The notes: generated by a model from the sequence alone, not told the origin. A stretch of 64,000 bases of DNA from Isoptericola jiangsuensis (GCF_002563715.1 NZ_PDJJ01000001.1:2976001-3040000); one strand, 5' to 3'. Shown: positions 1 to 11,359, counted from the stretch's first letter. Numbers and translations: made by a program.

Positions 1-173
1 TGCGCCGCCTCCCAGGTCCGGTAGGCCCCGACGACGCGGTTCAGCTCGGCGTACCGACGCCCGAGCGTGCGGGCCCGGCCCGCGTCGGCGTGCACGGACG
101 GGTCGGCCAGCGCCCGCTCGATCTCGGCGTGCTCGGCGAGCAGCGGCCGTGCCACCGCGAAGTCCTCGGTCAC
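1..173 (-). CDS. prfA: Peptide chain release factor 1, N-terminal part
   Basis: The first 57 codons of a protein that starts MTEDFAVARPLLAEHAEIE and contains RYAELNRVV and YRTWEAA, which matches the N-terminal helical domain of RF1, the factor that reads UAA and UAG and releases the peptide from the ribosome. The rest, including the PxT and GGQ motifs, lies outside the window. The GTG start has an AGGGAG ribosome site nine bases upstream. It follows rpmE on the same strand after about 170 bases, the usual actinobacterial order rho-rpmE-prfA, which supports the call strongly. Confidence 0.85.
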   Translation of the reverse strand, partial: MTEDFAVARPLLAEHAEIERALADPSVHADAGRARTLGRRYAELNRVVGAYRTWEAA

Positions 174-344
174 GTCTTCAGGCTCCCTGGGTCGCTCGGC
201 GGTCGGGGCGCCCGGCCGGTGCCGCCGTCGGCGACACCCTGGTCGCGCTCCGCCCGTGGGGTGCAGACACGACAGCGCCGGCGGTCCGGCGTCCGACTGC
301 CCCTGGAGAGGTTGTCGGGCGGACCACCGGCGCTGCCGGGGGTG

Positions 345-557
345 CTACTTGGACTTCTTGCCGTAGCGGGCCTCGAAGCGGGCCACGCGGCCACCGGTGT
401 CGAGGATCTTCTGCTTGCCCGTGTAGAACGGGTGGCAGGCGCTGCAGACGTCGGCGCTGATCTTGCCCGACTTCTCGGTGCTGCGGGTCACGAAGGTGCT
501 GCCGCAGGTGCAGGTGACCTCGGTGAGGACGTACTCGGGGTGGATACCGGACTTCAT
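345..557 (-). CDS. rpmE: 50S ribosomal protein L31 (zinc form)
   Basis: A 70-residue protein opening [20 protein letters not shown], which is L31 of the large ribosomal subunit. Cysteines 16, 18, 38 and 41 (CTC and CSAC) form the zinc ribbon, so this is the zinc-binding C+ paralogue rather than the zinc-independent form made under zinc starvation. The tail GKKSK is basic, as usual. The ATG has an AAGGAG site seven bases upstream. It lies about 130 bases after rho on the same strand and before prfA, the conserved order in this phylum. Confidence 0.97.
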   Translation of the reverse strand: MKSGIHPEYVLTEVTCTCGSTFVTRSTEKSGKISADVCSACHPFYTGKQKILDTGGRVARFEARYGKKSK

Positions 558-690
558 GATGCTCCTTGGGGTGATGCCCCCGGGTCGCCTCGCAGGACCG
601 CGAGCCGTGAACCGGAAGGCCGACGAACCATTGTGCCAGAACGCCCGGCCGCGCGGAACGATTCCGCGCGACCGGCCGCTGTGACGTGGA

Positions 691-2577
691 TCAGATCGTC
701 TCGCCGGGACGGTCGGTCGTCAGACCGGCCGGCGTCGTCTTCTGGACCTGCAGCAGGAACTCGACGTTCGTGCGGGTGTCCTTGAGCTTGCCGAGCAGCA
801 GCTCGATCGCCTGCTGCTGGTCGAGGGCACCCATGACACGGCGGAGCTTGTACACGATCCCCAGCTCGTCCTTCGACATGAGGATCTCCTCGCGGCGGGT
901 GCCGGACCCGTTGACGTCCACCGCCGGGAAGATCCGCTTGTCGGCGAGGTTGCGGGACAGGCGCAGCTCCATGTTGCCGGTGCCCTTGAACTCCTCGAAG
1001 ATCACCTCGTCCATCTTCGAGCCCGTCTCGACGAGCGCGGAGCCGAGGATGGTCAGCGAGCCGCCGTTCTCGATGTTGCGCGCGGCACCGAAGAAGCGCT
1101 TCGGCGGGTACAGAGCCGCGGCGTCGACACCACCGGACAGGATGCGACCCGAGGCCGGCGCGGCCAGGTTGTAGGCGCGCGACAGGCGGGTGATCGAGTC
1201 CAGGAGCACGACGACGTCCTGCCCGAGCTCGACGAGACGCTTCGCGCGCTCGATCGCGAGCTCGGCGACGACCGTGTGGTCCGACGCGGGGCGGTCGAAC
1301 GTCGAGGCGATGACCTCGCCCTTGACCGTCCGCTCCATGTCGGTGACCTCTTCGGGCCGCTCGTCGACCAGGACAACCATGAGGTGGACCTCGGGGTTGT
1401 TCTGCGTGATCGCGTTCGCGATCTGCTGCATGATGATCGTCTTGCCGGCCTTGGGGGGCGCGACGATGAGGCCGCGCTGGCCCTTGCCGATCGGCGCGAC
1501 GATGTCGATGACGCGCGGCGTCAGACGGGTCGCCTCGGGGTTCTCCAGGCGGAGCCGCTCCTGCGGGTACAGCGGCGTCAGCTTGGTGAACTCGGGACGC
1601 TCGCGCGACTCCTCCGGCGACATGCCGTTGACCGTGTCCAGGCGGACCAGCGCCGCGAACTTGCTGCGCGGGTTCTTCGGCGAGCCGCCCGTGGGCGGCT
1701 CCTCGCCCTCGCGCGGCTGCCGGATCGCCCCGACGACGGCGTCGCCGCGGCGCATGCCGGCCTTCTTGACCTGGTTCATCGACACGTAGACGTCGTTGGC
1801 GCCCGGCAGGTAGCCGCTGGTGCGCACGAACGCGTAGTTGTCGTGGATGTCGAGGATGCCGGCGACCGGGATGAGGACGTCGTCCTCGCGGACCTCGACC
1901 TCCTCCGGACCGATGTCCGGACCGCCCGGGCGTCCGCCGCGGTTGCGCTTGCGGTCGCGGCCGCGGTCGCGACCCCGGCGGCGGCGCGAGCGGTCGCCGT
2001 CGGACTGCGGGCCCTGCCCGCCGCCCTGGTGGCCGCCCTGGCCGTTGCCGCCCTGGTTGCCCTGGCGTCCGCCGTCCCGGTCGGAGCGGTCGTCGCCGTC
2101 CTGGCCGGACCGGCCACCGCCGGAGTCCTGGCGCTGACCGCGCTCGCGCGGTGCGGCGACGGCCTCGGCCAGCTCGGCCAGGCGCGCCTCGCGCTCCTCG
2201 CGCGGCGGGGACTGACGGCCCTGCTGCTCGCCGGACGCGCGGCCGTCGCCGGACGCGGTCGCGGCGTCGACGCCGGTGGTCGGCCGGACGGCGCGCCGCT
2301 GACGGCGCTGCGGCGCCTCGGCCGTGGCGTCGGTCCGCAGGGTCGGTGCCTCTGCGGCGGCCGCGGCGACCGGCGCCGCGGCAGGCTCGCTCGTCGCACG
2401 ACGGCGCGGGGCGGAGCCCTCGGCCGGCGCGGAGGACGTGCCACCGCGACGCGTACGGATCGCGTCGGCGAGGTCGCCCTTGCGCATGCGACTGGTTCCC
2501 TTGACGCCCATCTCGGACGCCATGGCCTGCAGCTCGGCGAGCTTCATCGAGCTGAGGTTGTCGGTGCTGTTCGTCAC
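691..2577 (-). CDS. rho: Transcription termination factor Rho
   Basis: Hexameric RNA-dependent ATPase that releases RNA polymerase from nascent transcripts. At 628 residues it is about 200 longer than E. coli Rho. The first ~45 residues are the Rho N-terminal helical domain ([16 protein letters not shown]); residues ~45-230 are a low-complexity insert rich in Arg, Gly, Asp and Gln, typical of actinobacteria. Then come the RNA-binding cold-shock-like domain, a Walker A loop APPKAGKT near residue 375 and a Walker B region [15 protein letters not shown] near 460. The GTG start has GAAGGG six bases upstream. A 258-base leader with a hairpin separates it from thrB, so it probably has its own promoter or attenuation control. 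Confidence 0.97.
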   Translation of the reverse strand: MTNSTDNLSSMKLAELQAMASEMGVKGTSRMRKGDLADAIRTRRGGTSSAPAEGSAPRRRATSEPAAAPVAAAAAEAPTLRTDATAEAPQRRQRRAVRPTTGVDAATASGDGRASGEQQGRQSPPREEREARLAELAEAVAAPRERGQRQDSGGGRSGQDGDDRSDRDGGRQGNQGGNGQGGHQGGGQGPQSDGDRSRRRRGRDRGRDRKRNRGGRPGGPDIGPEEVEVREDDVLIPVAGILDIHDNYAFVRTSGYLPGANDVYVSMNQVKKAGMRRGDAVVGAIRQPREGEEPPTGGSPKNPRSKFAALVRLDTVNGMSPEESRERPEFTKLTPLYPQERLRLENPEATRLTPRVIDIVAPIGKGQRGLIVAPPKAGKTIIMQQIANAITQNNPEVHLMVVLVDERPEEVTDMERTVKGEVIASTFDRPASDHTVVAELAIERAKRLVELGQDVVVLLDSITRLSRAYNLAAPASGRILSGGVDAAALYPPKRFFGAARNIENGGSLTILGSALVETGSKMDEVIFEEFKGTGNMELRLSRNLADKRIFPAVDVNGSGTRREEILMSKDELGIVYKLRRVMGALDQQQAIELLLGKLKDTRTNVEFLLQVQKTTPAGLTTDRPGETI

Positions 2578-2636
2578 GAAGGACCCTTCCCCCTCGTCTG
2601 CGGTCCTGGGGTTGGTCCCACCAGGGCCGAGTGATG

Positions 2637-2665
2637 GCGTCCGGGCACAGGGGGCACCCGGACGC
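2637..2665 (-). terminator. Hairpin in the thrB-rho gap
   Basis: GCGTCCGGG and CCCGGACGC form a perfect 9-bp stem around an 11-base loop, about 60 bases before the rho start codon. No T-run follows on the rho-proximal side. It may end some transcripts from the thr genes or act as a structure in the rho leader; the sequence alone does not decide. Confidence 0.4.
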
Positions 2666-2835
2666 GAACCTCACATCAGTGGTACGACGACGTCGGCTGA
2701 CGGGGTTGCTTGCAGCCTTCGGCAGTGACGTGGGAGGCGCTGGATCTGCCGCCGCGGGCCTGACGTCTCCATCCCGTGGCCGCGCGCGATGGCGCCGCAG
2801 GCGGGGAGAGTGCCGTCATGGTCGGTCCCGAAGGC

Positions 2836-3765
2836 TCACACCATGCTAACACTGCTGGCCGTCGCCCCGGTCGTGTCGATGCCGGGACGCAGCGCGCGCC
2901 ACCCCGCCACCGCGTCGACGGTGTCGGCGAGCACCGCGTCCAGGGTCCCGGCCTGCGCCGCGGTGGTGAGGACCAGCACGGTCGGCCCCGCCCCCGACAC
3001 GGTCGCGGCCAGCCCGTGCTCGCGCAGGGTGCGCACCAGCTCGGCCGTCCCGGCCATCACCCCCGCCCGGTAGTCCTGGTGCAGCCGGTCCTCGGTCGCG
3101 TCGAGCAGCAGCTCGGGACGCCTGGCCAGCGACTCGACCAGCAGGGCCGCGCGGCCCGCCGTGAACGCGGCGTCGGCGTGCGGCACCTGCGCCGGCAGGA
3201 CGCCGCGCGCCCGACTCGTCGCCAGGCGGACCTCCGGCACCAGCACGGTCGCGGTGATGCGCGGGTCGATCTCCAGGTCGACGGCCCGCGGGCCGTCGAC
3301 CCCCGCCCAGGCCACCGTCGCGCCGCCGCGCAGCGCCGGCGCCGCGTTGTCGGGGTGCCCCTCGAACTCCGTGGCGACCCGCAGCATCGTCGCGAAGTCC
3401 AGCACGCCCGGGTCGGCCAGCAGCCCGCGCGCCGCCACGACCCCCGAGACGACGGCGGCCGCGGAGGACCCGAGCCCCCGACCGTGCGGGATCCGGTTCA
3501 CGCACCGCATGTGCAGCCCCGTCAGGGGTGCCCCCGCCAGCTCGAGGGTGTGCCGCAGCGCCCGCACCACCAGGTGGTCGGCACCCTCCGGCACCTCCCC
3601 CGCGCCCTCGCCGACGACCTCGACGGTGATCTCGTCGCTGGCGACCAGCCGCACCTCGACCTCGTCGTGGAGGGCGAGCGCCATCCCCAGCGCGTCGAAG
3701 CCCGGTCCCAGGTTGGCGCTCGTCGCCGGGACGCGGACGTGGACGCGGTCGACGCCGAGCCGCAC
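2836..3765 (-). CDS. thrB: Homoserine kinase
   Basis: ATP-dependent phosphorylation of L-homoserine to O-phosphohomoserine, the step before threonine synthase. The 309-residue protein is a GHMP kinase: the N-terminal motif VPATSANLGPGFDALG (~residues 11-27) and the glycine/serine ATP loop HGRGLGSSAAAVVSG (~93-107) are both intact, and SGAGPTVLVL near the C terminus is the third GHMP motif. The GTG start lies one base after the thrC stop (TGA-C-GTG), so translation is probably coupled. Length is normal for the family. Confidence 0.96.
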   Translation of the reverse strand: MRLGVDRVHVRVPATSANLGPGFDALGMALALHDEVEVRLVASDEITVEVVGEGAGEVPEGADHLVVRALRHTLELAGAPLTGLHMRCVNRIPHGRGLGSSAAAVVSGVVAARGLLADPGVLDFATMLRVATEFEGHPDNAAPALRGGATVAWAGVDGPRAVDLEIDPRITATVLVPEVRLATSRARGVLPAQVPHADAAFTAGRAALLVESLARRPELLLDATEDRLHQDYRAGVMAGTAELVRTLREHGLAATVSGAGPTVLVLTTAAQAGTLDAVLADTVDAVAGWRALRPGIDTTGATASSVSMV

Positions 3766-3766
3766 G

Positions 3767-4873
3767 TCAGCCCAGCCCGAGGGCGTCCGCGACGGACACC
3801 ACGTCGGCGGTGACCCGCGTCGGGGCGACCTCCCCGCCGTCCGGCGTGCGCAGGGCCCACTGCGGGTCCTTGAGACCGTGGCCCGTGACGGTCACGACGA
3901 TCCGCGCGCCGGCGGGGACCAGGCCCCGCTCCGCCCGGGACAGCAGGCCGGCGACGCCCGCCGCGGACGCCGGCTCGACGAACACGCCGACCTCGGCGGA
4001 CAGGACGCGGTGCGCGGCGAGGATCTCCTCGTCGGTCACGGCCTCGATGACGCCGCCGGACTCGTCGCGCGCGGCCTCGGCCTGCGCCCACGACGCCGGG
4101 TTGCCGATCCGGATGGCCGTCGCGATGGTCTCCGGGTCCACGGGGTGGCCCTTGACGATCGGGGCGGCGCCCGCCGCCTGGAAGCCCCACATCGCGGGCG
4201 TCCTCGTGGCGACGGCGACCGGCGCCGCGCCCGGGCCGTCCTCGCTGGTCGGGATGCCCGCGTACTCGCGGTAGCCCTTCCAGTAGGCGGTGATGTTCCC
4301 GGCGTTGCCGACGGGCAGCGCGTGGATGTCCGGGGCGTCGCCGAGCGCGTCCACGACCTCGAAGGCGGCGGTCTTCTGGCCCTCGATGCGGTCCGGGTTG
4401 ACGGAGTTGACGAGCTCGACCGGGTAGGCCTCGGCGAGCTTGCGCGCCACGACCAGGCAGTCGTCGAAGTTGCCGTCGACCTGGAGCAGCCGCGCGCCGT
4501 GGGCGACGGCCTGGCTGAGCTTGCCCATCGCGATCTTGCCGTCCGGGACCAGGACGGCGCAGACCATCCCCGCCCGCGTGGCGTAGGCGGCGGCCGACGC
4601 GGACGTGTTGCCCGTGGAGGCGCACACGACGGCCTTCGCGCCGCGGGCCGCGGCGGCGGACATCGCGGTCGTCATGCCGCGGTCCTTGAACGAACCGGTC
4701 GGGTTCATGCCCTCGACCTTGACGTACACCTCGGCACCCGTGCGCTCGGACAGGACGGGTGCGGCCACGAGGGGCGTACCGCCCTCCGCGAGGGTGACGA
4801 TCTTCTCGGCGACGTGCGCCGGGAGACGGTCGGCGTACTCGGTGATGACACCCCGCCACTGGTGGGCCGGCAT
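3767..4873 (-). CDS. thrC: Threonine synthase
   Basis: PLP enzyme converting O-phosphohomoserine to L-threonine. The 368-residue product begins [18 protein letters not shown]. Lys63 in GSFKDRG is the PLP Schiff-base lysine; [13 protein letters not shown] is the substrate/phosphate loop and [14 protein letters not shown] the cofactor phosphate cradle. The ATG at 4873 was chosen because it aligns with the family N terminus and has GAGGGAG eight bases upstream, inside the end of hom; only two bases separate the genes. A longer in-frame reading upstream overlaps hom and is not real. Confidence 0.96.
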   Translation of the reverse strand: MPAHQWRGVITEYADRLPAHVAEKIVTLAEGGTPLVAAPVLSERTGAEVYVKVEGMNPTGSFKDRGMTTAMSAAAARGAKAVVCASTGNTSASAAAYATRAGMVCAVLVPDGKIAMGKLSQAVAHGARLLQVDGNFDDCLVVARKLAEAYPVELVNSVNPDRIEGQKTAAFEVVDALGDAPDIHALPVGNAGNITAYWKGYREYAGIPTSEDGPGAAPVAVATRTPAMWGFQAAGAAPIVKGHPVDPETIATAIRIGNPASWAQAEAARDESGGVIEAVTDEEILAAHRVLSAEVGVFVEPASAAGVAGLLSRAERGLVPAGARIVVTVTGHGLKDPQWALRTPDGGEVAPTRVTADVVSVADALGLG

Positions 4874-4875
4874 GC

Positions 4876-6246
4876 TCAGACTCCCTCGACTCGCAGGACG
4901 GACGTGATCCGCTGGACGGGCTCGAGCCCCTCCAGCGCGGCGACCGTGGCCGCCAGCGACGCCTCGCGCGCCGCGTGGGTGGTGATGACGAGGTCGGCGA
5001 CCGGCTCGGTCGTGGTCTCCGGTCCCGCGCCGTGGACGGCCTCCGCGACGTGCGTCGGCGGGTGGGCGACGGTCTGCCGCACCGTGTCGATGGACACGCC
5101 GTGGTCCGCCAGCACGCCGGCCACCTGGGCGAGCACGCCCGTGTGGTCGTCCACCTGGAGGCGGACCTGGTACCGGGTCACCGCGGCGTCGGCCGGCAGC
5201 ACCGGCAGCGACGCGTAGGCCGACTCGAACGACCCCTTGCCGCCGATGAGGCGGTCGCGGGCCACGGAGACGAGGTCGCCCAGGACGGCGGACGCCGTGG
5301 GACGACCGCCCGCGCCCTGCCCGTAGAACATCAGGGGGCCCGCGGCCGCGGCCTCGACGAACACCGCGTTGAACGCGCCGCGCACCGCGGCCAGGGGGTG
5401 CTCGACCGGGACGAGGGCGGGGTGGACGCGCGCCGACACGCCGTCTGCGGTGCGCTCCGCGATGGCGAGCAGCTTGACGACGTGACCCGTGCGGCGCGCC
5501 CACTCGACGTCGTCGGCCGTCACCGACCGGATGCCCTCCCGGGCCACCTGGTCGATGGAGACCCGCGTGTGGAACGCGAGCGACGCGAGGATCGCGGCCT
5601 TGGCGGCGGCGTCGAAGCCGTCGACGTCGGCCGTCGGGTCGGCCTCGGCGTAGCCGAGCGCCTGCGCCTGCTTGACGACGTCGTCGAGGTCGAGGCCCTT
5701 GGTGGCCATCTCGTCGAGGACGTAGTTGGTGGTGCCGTTGACGATGCCGAGGACGCGCGTGACGTGGTCCCCCGCGAGGGACTCGCGCACGGGACGCACG
5801 ATGGGGATCGCGCCGGCGACGGCGGCCTCGAACGCGATGTCGACCCCGGCGGCGTCGGCGGCCTCGAACAGCACGGGACCCTGCTCGGCCAGCAGGGCCT
5901 TGTTGGCCGTGACCACCCCGGCGCCGCCCGCGATCGCGCGCAGGATGAGGCTGCGGGCCGGCTCGATGCCGCCCATCAGCTCCACGACGAGGTCGGCACG
6001 GTCGACGAGCGACTCGGCGTCGTCGGTGAGGAGCTCGGCGGGCACGCCGTCGCGGGGCCGCGTCACGTCGCGCACGGCGACGCCGACGAGCTCGAGCGGG
6101 GCGCCGGTGCGGGCGGCGAGGTCGTCCGGGTGGTCGAGCAGGACGCGCGCCACCTCGGTTCCGACGACCCCGCAGCCCAGGAGCGCGACGCGCAGCGGAC
6201 GCACGGCGTCCGCGGGGGCCGGCGCGCTGGCAGCAGGAGCGGACAC
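4876..6246 (-). CDS. hom: Homoserine dehydrogenase
   Basis: NAD(P)H-dependent reduction of aspartate semialdehyde to homoserine, the branch point to threonine and methionine. The Rossmann motif [15 protein letters not shown] sits at residues ~22-36, the catalytic region [14 protein letters not shown] and TANKALLAE at ~100-117, and a C-terminal ACT domain ([19 protein letters not shown], ~residues 358 on) should give threonine feedback control. The GTG at 6246 has GAAGG eight bases upstream; a GTG three codons earlier abuts that site and is less likely. First gene of a tight hom-thrC-thrB unit. Confidence 0.96.
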   Translation of the reverse strand: MSAPAASAPAPADAVRPLRVALLGCGVVGTEVARVLLDHPDDLAARTGAPLELVGVAVRDVTRPRDGVPAELLTDDAESLVDRADLVVELMGGIEPARSLILRAIAGGAGVVTANKALLAEQGPVLFEAADAAGVDIAFEAAVAGAIPIVRPVRESLAGDHVTRVLGIVNGTTNYVLDEMATKGLDLDDVVKQAQALGYAEADPTADVDGFDAAAKAAILASLAFHTRVSIDQVAREGIRSVTADDVEWARRTGHVVKLLAIAERTADGVSARVHPALVPVEHPLAAVRGAFNAVFVEAAAAGPLMFYGQGAGGRPTASAVLGDLVSVARDRLIGGKGSFESAYASLPVLPADAAVTRYQVRLQVDDHTGVLAQVAGVLADHGVSIDTVRQTVAHPPTHVAEAVHGAGPETTTEPVADLVITTHAAREASLAATVAALEGLEPVQRITSVLRVEGV

Positions 6247-6317
6247 GGGTCTCACCTTCGGTGTCGGGATCCGGGGGGACGGACGTCAGGATAACGGTGC
6301 GGGAGGGCCCTCGGCCC

Positions 6318-6369
6318 GGCCGTCCCGCATGCGGACGGCCCGGCCGCCGCCCGGTCCGGACGGCGGCCG
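6318..6369 (-). terminator. Two stacked hairpins downstream of lysA
   Basis: CGGCCGCCG/CGGCGGCCG gives a 9-bp stem at 6341-6369 and GGCCGTCC/GGACGGCC an 8-bp stem at 6318-6340. Both lie just after the lysA stop and before hom on the minus strand. GC-rich stacked hairpins without a T-run are common actinobacterial terminators, so hom may have its own transcription start. Confidence 0.55.
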
Positions 6370-6376
6370 CGGCACG

Positions 6377-7795
6377 TCAGCCGAGGTCGAGACCGAGGAG
6401 GTCGTCGAGCGTCTCGCGACGCACCAGCACGCGGGACGTCCCGTCGACGGCGGCGACCACGGGCGGACGTGTCAGACCGTTGTAGTTCGACGCCATCGAG
6501 CGGCCGTAGGCACCGGTCGCGGCGACCGCCAGGAGGTCGCCCGCCCGCACGTCGCCCGGCAGCATCACCTGGTGGACGACGATGTCGCCGCTCTCGCAGT
6601 GCTTGCCGACGACGCGGGCGAGCACCGGCTCGGCGCCCGACGCCCGGCCCACGACCTCGGCGTGGTACTGCGCCCCGTAGAGCGCCGGACGGATGTTGTC
6701 GCTCATGCCGCCGTCCACCGACACGTACAGGCGCGTGAACGTGGCGTCGTCGTCGGAGACCGTGACGGGTTTCACCGTGCCGACCGTGTAGAGCGTCAGA
6801 CCGGCGGGGCCGACGATCGCGCGCCCCGGCTCCACGGAGATGCGCGGCAGGGGCGTGCCGAGCTCGGCGCACACCGCCGCCACCGACCCGGCGACCTCCC
6901 GCGCGACGGGGGCAGGCTCCAGGGCCTCCTCCCCCGGCAGGTAGGCGATGCCGTACCCGCCGCCGAGGTCGACCTCGTCCACCAGCACGCCCGTGCGCGC
7001 GGCGAGGTCCGCGCGCAGCCGCAGCACGACGCGCGCCGCCGCCTCGAACCCCGACGGGTCGAGGATCTGCGAGCCGATGTGCGAGTGGATGCCGAGCAGC
7101 CGCAACGACGGCCGCGCCAGGACCGCCTCCAGGGCCGCGAGCGCCGGCGAGGTGCCGCCGTCGGCCGCGGGCGCGACGGACAGGCCGAACTTCTGGTCCT
7201 CGTGCGCGGTGGAGATGTACTCGTGGCCGCCCGCGTGGACGCCCGTGGTGACGCGCACCATGACGGGCACGACGACGCCGCGCCCGGCCGCGAGGTCCGC
7301 GACGCGCTGCACCTCGACCAGCGAGTCCACGATGATCCGGCCCACGCCCGCGTCGAGCGCGGCCAGGACCTCGGCGTCGGACTTGTTGTTGCCGTGCAGG
7401 CCGATCGCGGCGCCCGGCACGTCGGCACGCAGCGCCACGGCGAGCTCGCCGCCCGACGCCGTGTCGACGCACAGGCCCTCGTCGCGCGCCCAGCGCGCCA
7501 CCGCGACGGTGAGCAGGGCCTTGCCCGCGTAGTAGACGTCGACGCCCGTGCCGACGGCCGCGAACGCCGCCTCGAACGCCTGCCGGTAGGCGCGGGCCCG
7601 CGCCCGGAAGTCCGCCTCGTCCAGCACGTACGCGGGGGTGCCGTGGTCGGCCGCCAGCGCGGCGACGCCGACGCCCGCGACCTCGACCTCGCCGTCCGGT
7701 CGGCGGCGCACGCCCGACGACCACGGGGCGCCCGCCGCGTCGGGACCGCCGGTGGGCAGCCCCGCCGCGACGGCCTCGGCCCCGGGGCCGGTCAC
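6377..7795 (-). CDS. lysA: Diaminopimelate decarboxylase
   Basis: PLP-dependent decarboxylation of meso-diaminopimelate to lysine. The 472-residue protein is a fold-III PLP enzyme: [12 protein letters not shown] carries the PLP lysine (~residue 93), [10 protein letters not shown] and [12 protein letters not shown] bind cofactor, and CESGD (~residue 399) supplies the cysteine from the partner subunit. The GTG start overlaps the argS stop (ATGTGA), so the two genes are translationally coupled. Adjacency to hom, thrC and thrB groups aspartate-family synthesis together, as in most actinobacteria. Confidence 0.96.
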   Translation of the reverse strand: MTGPGAEAVAAGLPTGGPDAAGAPWSSGVRRRPDGEVEVAGVGVAALAADHGTPAYVLDEADFRARARAYRQAFEAAFAAVGTGVDVYYAGKALLTVAVARWARDEGLCVDTASGGELAVALRADVPGAAIGLHGNNKSDAEVLAALDAGVGRIIVDSLVEVQRVADLAAGRGVVVPVMVRVTTGVHAGGHEYISTAHEDQKFGLSVAPAADGGTSPALAALEAVLARPSLRLLGIHSHIGSQILDPSGFEAAARVVLRLRADLAARTGVLVDEVDLGGGYGIAYLPGEEALEPAPVAREVAGSVAAVCAELGTPLPRISVEPGRAIVGPAGLTLYTVGTVKPVTVSDDDATFTRLYVSVDGGMSDNIRPALYGAQYHAEVVGRASGAEPVLARVVGKHCESGDIVVHQVMLPGDVRAGDLLAVAATGAYGRSMASNYNGLTRPPVVAAVDGTSRVLVRRETLDDLLGLDLG

Positions 7796-9492
7796 ATCCG
7801 CTCCGGCGCGCTCACGCCCAGCAGGCCGAGACCGTTCGCCAGGACCTGGCGCACGGCGTCGTTGAGCCACAGGCGGGTGCGGTGCAGGTCCTCGACCGGC
7901 TCGTCCGGGTAGGGCAGCACGCGGCGGTCCTTCTGCTGGTACCACGTGTGGTAGTCGCCGGCGAGCGCCTCGAGGTAGCGGGCGACGCGGTGCGGCTCGC
8001 GCAGCTCCGCGGCCTGGGCGACGATCCGCGGGAACTCCGTGAGGCGGCCCAGGAGGGCGGACTCGGAGGCGTGGTCGAGCAGCGACGGGTCGAACCCGTC
8101 CGTGCCGTCCTCGAGCGTGCGCGACACCGCCCGGTCCGCCGCGTTGCGGTCCACGGCGCACGTGCGCGAGTGCGCGTACTGCACGTAGTAGACCGGGTTC
8201 TCGTTGGTGGCCCGCGTGAGCAGGTCGAGGTCGAGGTCGATGCTGGAGTCGACCGACGAGCGCGCCAGCGAGTAGCGGGCGGCGTCCACCCCGACGGCGT
8301 CCACGAGGTCCTCGAGCGTGACGACGGTGCCCGCGCGCTTGGACATGCGCACCGGCTGGCCGTCCTTGACGAGGTTGACCATCTGGCCGATGAGGAGCTG
8401 CAGGTTCTTGCCCGGGGTGTCGCCGAACGCGGCGCACACCGCCATCATGCGGCCCACGTACCCGTGGTGGTCGGCGCCCAGCATGATGATGACGTCGTCG
8501 AACCCGCGCTCGCGCTTGTCGAGGTAGTACGCGATGTCACCGGCGATGTACGCGGCGTCGCCGTCCGACTTGATGACGACGCGGTCCTTGTCGTCGCCGA
8601 AGTCGGTGGTGCGCAGCCACGTCGCGCCGTCCTTCTCGAACATCTTCCCCGCGTCGCGCAGGCGCGCGACGGCGCGGTCGACCGCCCCGGACTCGTGCAG
8701 CGAGTCCTCGTGGAAGTACACGTCGAAGTCCACGCCGAAGTCGTGCAGCGACGCCTTGATCTCGCCGAACATGCGCTCCACGCCCCGGGCGCGGAACACC
8801 TCCTGCGCCTCCGCGTCCGGCAGGTCGCGCGGGTCCGGGCCGCCGGCGGCCACCGCGTCCGCGATGACGGCGTCGGCGATCTCGGCGATGTACTGGCCGC
8901 CGTAGCCGTCCTCCGGGGCCTCCAGCCCGCGGGCCCGGGCGAGCAGCGACCGGGCGAAGCGGTCGATCTGCGCGCCGTGGTCGTTGAAGTAGTACTCGCG
9001 GGTCACCTCGGCGCCGCTGGCCTCCAGGACGCGCGCCAGCGAGTCGCCGACGGCCGCCCAGCGGACGCCGCCGATGTGGATCGGACCCGTCGGGTTCGCC
9101 GAGACGAACTCCAGGTTGACCTTCGTGCCCGCCTCGGAGTCGCCGCGGCCGTACGCGGCGCCCGCCTCGACGACCGTGCGCGCCAGCTCGCCCGCGGCAC
9201 CGGCGTCCAGGGTGATGTTGAGGAAGCCCGGCCCGGCCACGTCCACGGCCTTCACGCCCGGCGTCGCGCCCAGCCGGGCGGCCAGGTCCTCCGCGAGCGC
9301 GCGCGGCGTCGTGCCCGCCTTCTTCGCGAGCTGCAGGGCGACGTTGGTCGCCCAGTCGCCGTGCTCGCGCTGCCGGGGTCGCTCCACGTGGACCGACGAC
9401 GGGACGTCGTCGGCGGGCAGGGCGAGGGTGCCGTCGGCCACGGCCGAGGCGAGGGCGGCGCTGAGTGCTCGGGAGAGCTCGTCGGGAGTCAC
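7792..9492 (-). CDS. argS: Arginyl-tRNA synthetase
   Basis: Class I synthetase charging tRNA-Arg. The 566-residue protein has the N-terminal Add-1 domain (~1-100), the HIGH-type motif [11 protein letters not shown] at ~132-142, a KMSKS-type motif MSKRAGT at ~384 and a C-terminal DALR anticodon-binding domain ending [11 protein letters not shown]. No ribosome site is visible, but TAGAAT ends six bases before the GTG, which suggests a leaderless mRNA. A tRNA-Arg gene lies divergently about 120 bases away, a suggestive pairing. lysA overlaps its stop codon. Confidence 0.97.
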   Translation of the reverse strand: MTPDELSRALSAALASAVADGTLALPADDVPSSVHVERPRQREHGDWATNVALQLAKKAGTTPRALAEDLAARLGATPGVKAVDVAGPGFLNITLDAGAAGELARTVVEAGAAYGRGDSEAGTKVNLEFVSANPTGPIHIGGVRWAAVGDSLARVLEASGAEVTREYYFNDHGAQIDRFARSLLARARGLEAPEDGYGGQYIAEIADAVIADAVAAGGPDPRDLPDAEAQEVFRARGVERMFGEIKASLHDFGVDFDVYFHEDSLHESGAVDRAVARLRDAGKMFEKDGATWLRTTDFGDDKDRVVIKSDGDAAYIAGDIAYYLDKRERGFDDVIIMLGADHHGYVGRMMAVCAAFGDTPGKNLQLLIGQMVNLVKDGQPVRMSKRAGTVVTLEDLVDAVGVDAARYSLARSSVDSSIDLDLDLLTRATNENPVYYVQYAHSRTCAVDRNAADRAVSRTLEDGTDGFDPSLLDHASESALLGRLTEFPRIVAQAAELREPHRVARYLEALAGDYHTWYQQKDRRVLPYPDEPVEDLHRTRLWLNDAVRQVLANGLGLLGVSAPERM

Positions 9493-9498
9493 CGGGCG

Positions 9499-9504
9499 AT
9501 TCTA
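9499..9504 (-). promoter_or_regulatory. -10 box for a leaderless argS transcript
   Basis: TAGAAT on the minus strand, followed by six bases and the argS GTG. This is the spacing expected when transcription starts at the start codon itself. No Shine-Dalgarno sequence is present. The call is by pattern only. Confidence 0.5.
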
Positions 9505-9612
9505 TCGAGCCGACGGTGCCGCCCCGCGCAGGGTTTTCCGACCAGCGGACCGACGGTGGTAGTCTCGGTGATCGTGCCGCGACGTCACCTGTGGTGACGC
9601 ACCCGGCACAGC

Positions 9613-9688
9613 GCGCCTGTAGCTCAGCGGATAGAGCGTCTGCCTCCGGAGCAGAAGGTCGGGGGTTCGAGTCCCTTCAGGCGCACCA
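9613..9688 (+). tRNA. tRNA-Arg, anticodon CCG
   Basis: A 76-base cloverleaf with the 3' CCA encoded. The acceptor stem pairs GCGCCTG with CAGGCGC; the D arm has AGCTCAGCGGATAGAGC; the anticodon stem TCTGC/GCAGA encloses the loop CTCCGGA, giving anticodon CCG (9646-9648), which reads CGG, a frequent arginine codon at this base composition; the T arm carries GGTTCGAGTCC. A strong hairpin terminator follows directly. It faces away from argS, whose product should charge it. Confidence 0.97.
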
Positions 9689-9690
9689 GC

Positions 9691-9725
9691 ACGACGGCCC
9701 CGGTCCCACGGACCGGGGCCGTCGT
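9691..9725 (+). terminator. Terminator of the tRNA-Arg gene
   Basis: A perfect 16-bp stem (ACGACGGCCCCGGTCC with its complement) around the three-base loop CAC, starting three bases after the tRNA. This is one of the strongest hairpins in the window and should both end the tRNA transcript and insulate prpD. Confidence 0.85.
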
Positions 9726-9831
9726 CGTCCCCGCGCCGCGATACCCCGTGCCGGTGTCGGCAGAGACGCGGTATCACGTAGGGTGCGAGGGCAGCCACGA
9801 GCGACGACGCTCCCGCGATCCGGAGGACCCC

Positions 9832-11349
9832 ATGATCGACCACACCGTCCGCGTCTACCGTGCCGACGAGCCTCTGCCGCGTGCCGACCAGCTCGCCTGG
9901 AAGATCGCGGAGGTCGCGACCGAGCGCCTGGAGCCGACGCCCGAGGTCACCGACATGGTGATCAACCGCGTCATCGACAACGCGGCGGTGGCGACGGCGT
10001 CGCTCGGGCGGGCACCCATCCTGGCGGCGCGGGCGCAGGCGGAGGCCCACCCGGTATCCCGGGGTGGTTCGGGCGCGACGATCTTCGGGTCGCCGGAGCG
10101 GACGAGCCCCGAGTGGGCGGCGTGGGCCAACGGCGTGGCGGTGCGCGAGCTGGACTACCACGACACCTTCCTCGCGGCGGACTACTCCCACCCCGGGGAC
10201 AACATCCCGCCGATCCTCGCCGTCGCCCAGCACCTGGGCCGGTCGGGGGCCGACCTGCTGCGCGGCATCGTCACCGGCTACGAGATCCAGGTCGACCTCG
10301 TCAAGGGCATCTGCCTGCACGAGCACAAGATCGACCACGTCGCCCACCTCGGGCCGAGCGCCGCCGCCGGCCTCGGCACCCTGCTGGGCCTCGACACCGA
10401 GACGGTGTACCAGGCGGTCGGGCAGGCCCTGCACACCACGACGGCCACCCGGCAGTCCCGCAAGGGCGAGATCTCCACGTGGAAGGCGCACGCCCCGGCG
10501 TTCGCCGGCAAGCTCGCCGTCGAGGCCGTCGACCGGGCCATGCGCGGCCAGACCTCCCCCAGCCCCATCTACGAGGGCACCGACGGGTTCATCGCGTGGA
10601 TGCTGTCCGGCCCCGACGCCCGCTACACCGTGTCCCTGCCGGCGCGCGGCGAGGACCGCACCGCCATCCTGGACACGTACACCAAGGAGCACTCGGCGGA
10701 GTACCAGGCGCAGGCCTGGATCGACCTGGCCCGGCGCCTCGGCCGCGAGCGCCCCGAGCTGCGCGACCCGGCAGCGGTGCGCGCGGTGGTGCTGCACACC
10801 AGCCACCACACCCACTACGTCATCGGGTCCGGCTCCGGGGACCCCCAGAAGTACGACCCGACGGCCTCCCGCGAGACCCTCGACCACTCGATCCCGTACA
10901 TCTTCACCGTCGCGCTGCAGGACGGCGCCTGGGACCACGTGGGCAGCTACGCGCCCGAACGGGCGGGTCGTCCCGACACCGTCGAGCTGTGGCGCAAGGT
11001 CACCACCGCGGAGGACCCGGAGTGGACGCGCCGCTACCACTCGTCCGACCCGGCCGAGAAGTCGTTCGGCGGGCGCGTCGAGATCGAGCTGGCCGACGGC
11101 TCGCGGGTCGTCGAGGAGATCGCCGTCGCCGACGCCCACCCGCTGGGTGCGCGCCCCTTCGGCCGGGAGCAGTACGTCGCCAAGTTCCGCACCCTGGCCG
11201 CCAATGTCCTCGCCGACGACGAGGTCGAGCGGTTCCTCGACGTCGCGCAGCGCCTGCCCGAGCTCACCGCGGACGAGCTGTCCGGCCTCACCGTGACGCC
11301 CGTCGTCGACCCGGCCGCGGCCGCACCCGGCGCCCGCGGGATCTTCTGA
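9832..11349 (+). CDS. prpD: 2-methylcitrate dehydratase (MmgE/PrpD family)
   Basis: Dehydrates 2-methylcitrate to 2-methyl-cis-aconitate in the methylcitrate cycle, which converts propionyl-CoA to pyruvate and succinate. The 505-residue protein has MmgE/PrpD features: [15 protein letters not shown] near residue 48, the active-site stretch [21 protein letters not shown] near 110 and GFIAWM near 255. The ATG at 9832 has GGAGGA five bases upstream; earlier in-frame ATGs lack one. It opens a prpD-prpB-prpC operon, with prpB ten bases downstream. No prp regulator is encoded nearby. Confidence 0.93.
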   Translation: MIDHTVRVYRADEPLPRADQLAWKIAEVATERLEPTPEVTDMVINRVIDNAAVATASLGRAPILAARAQAEAHPVSRGGSGATIFGSPERTSPEWAAWANGVAVRELDYHDTFLAADYSHPGDNIPPILAVAQHLGRSGADLLRGIVTGYEIQVDLVKGICLHEHKIDHVAHLGPSAAAGLGTLLGLDTETVYQAVGQALHTTTATRQSRKGEISTWKAHAPAFAGKLAVEAVDRAMRGQTSPSPIYEGTDGFIAWMLSGPDARYTVSLPARGEDRTAILDTYTKEHSAEYQAQAWIDLARRLGRERPELRDPAAVRAVVLHTSHHTHYVIGSGSGDPQKYDPTASRETLDHSIPYIFTVALQDGAWDHVGSYAPERAGRPDTVELWRKVTTAEDPEWTRRYHSSDPAEKSFGGRVEIELADGSRVVEEIAVADAHPLGARPFGREQYVAKFRTLAANVLADDEVERFLDVAQRLPELTADELSGLTVTPVVDPAAAAPGARGIF

Positions 11350-11359
11350 GGAGGACCCG

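Noticed and set aside
174-344. A gene between prfA and rpmE
   Set aside because: The open frames there are antisense shadows with no ribosome site; I see nothing else in this gap beyond weak pairing.
9613-9725. tRNA-associated integration site
   Set aside because: No duplicated tRNA 3' end, integrase or cargo follows; the terminator and the prp operon come directly after.
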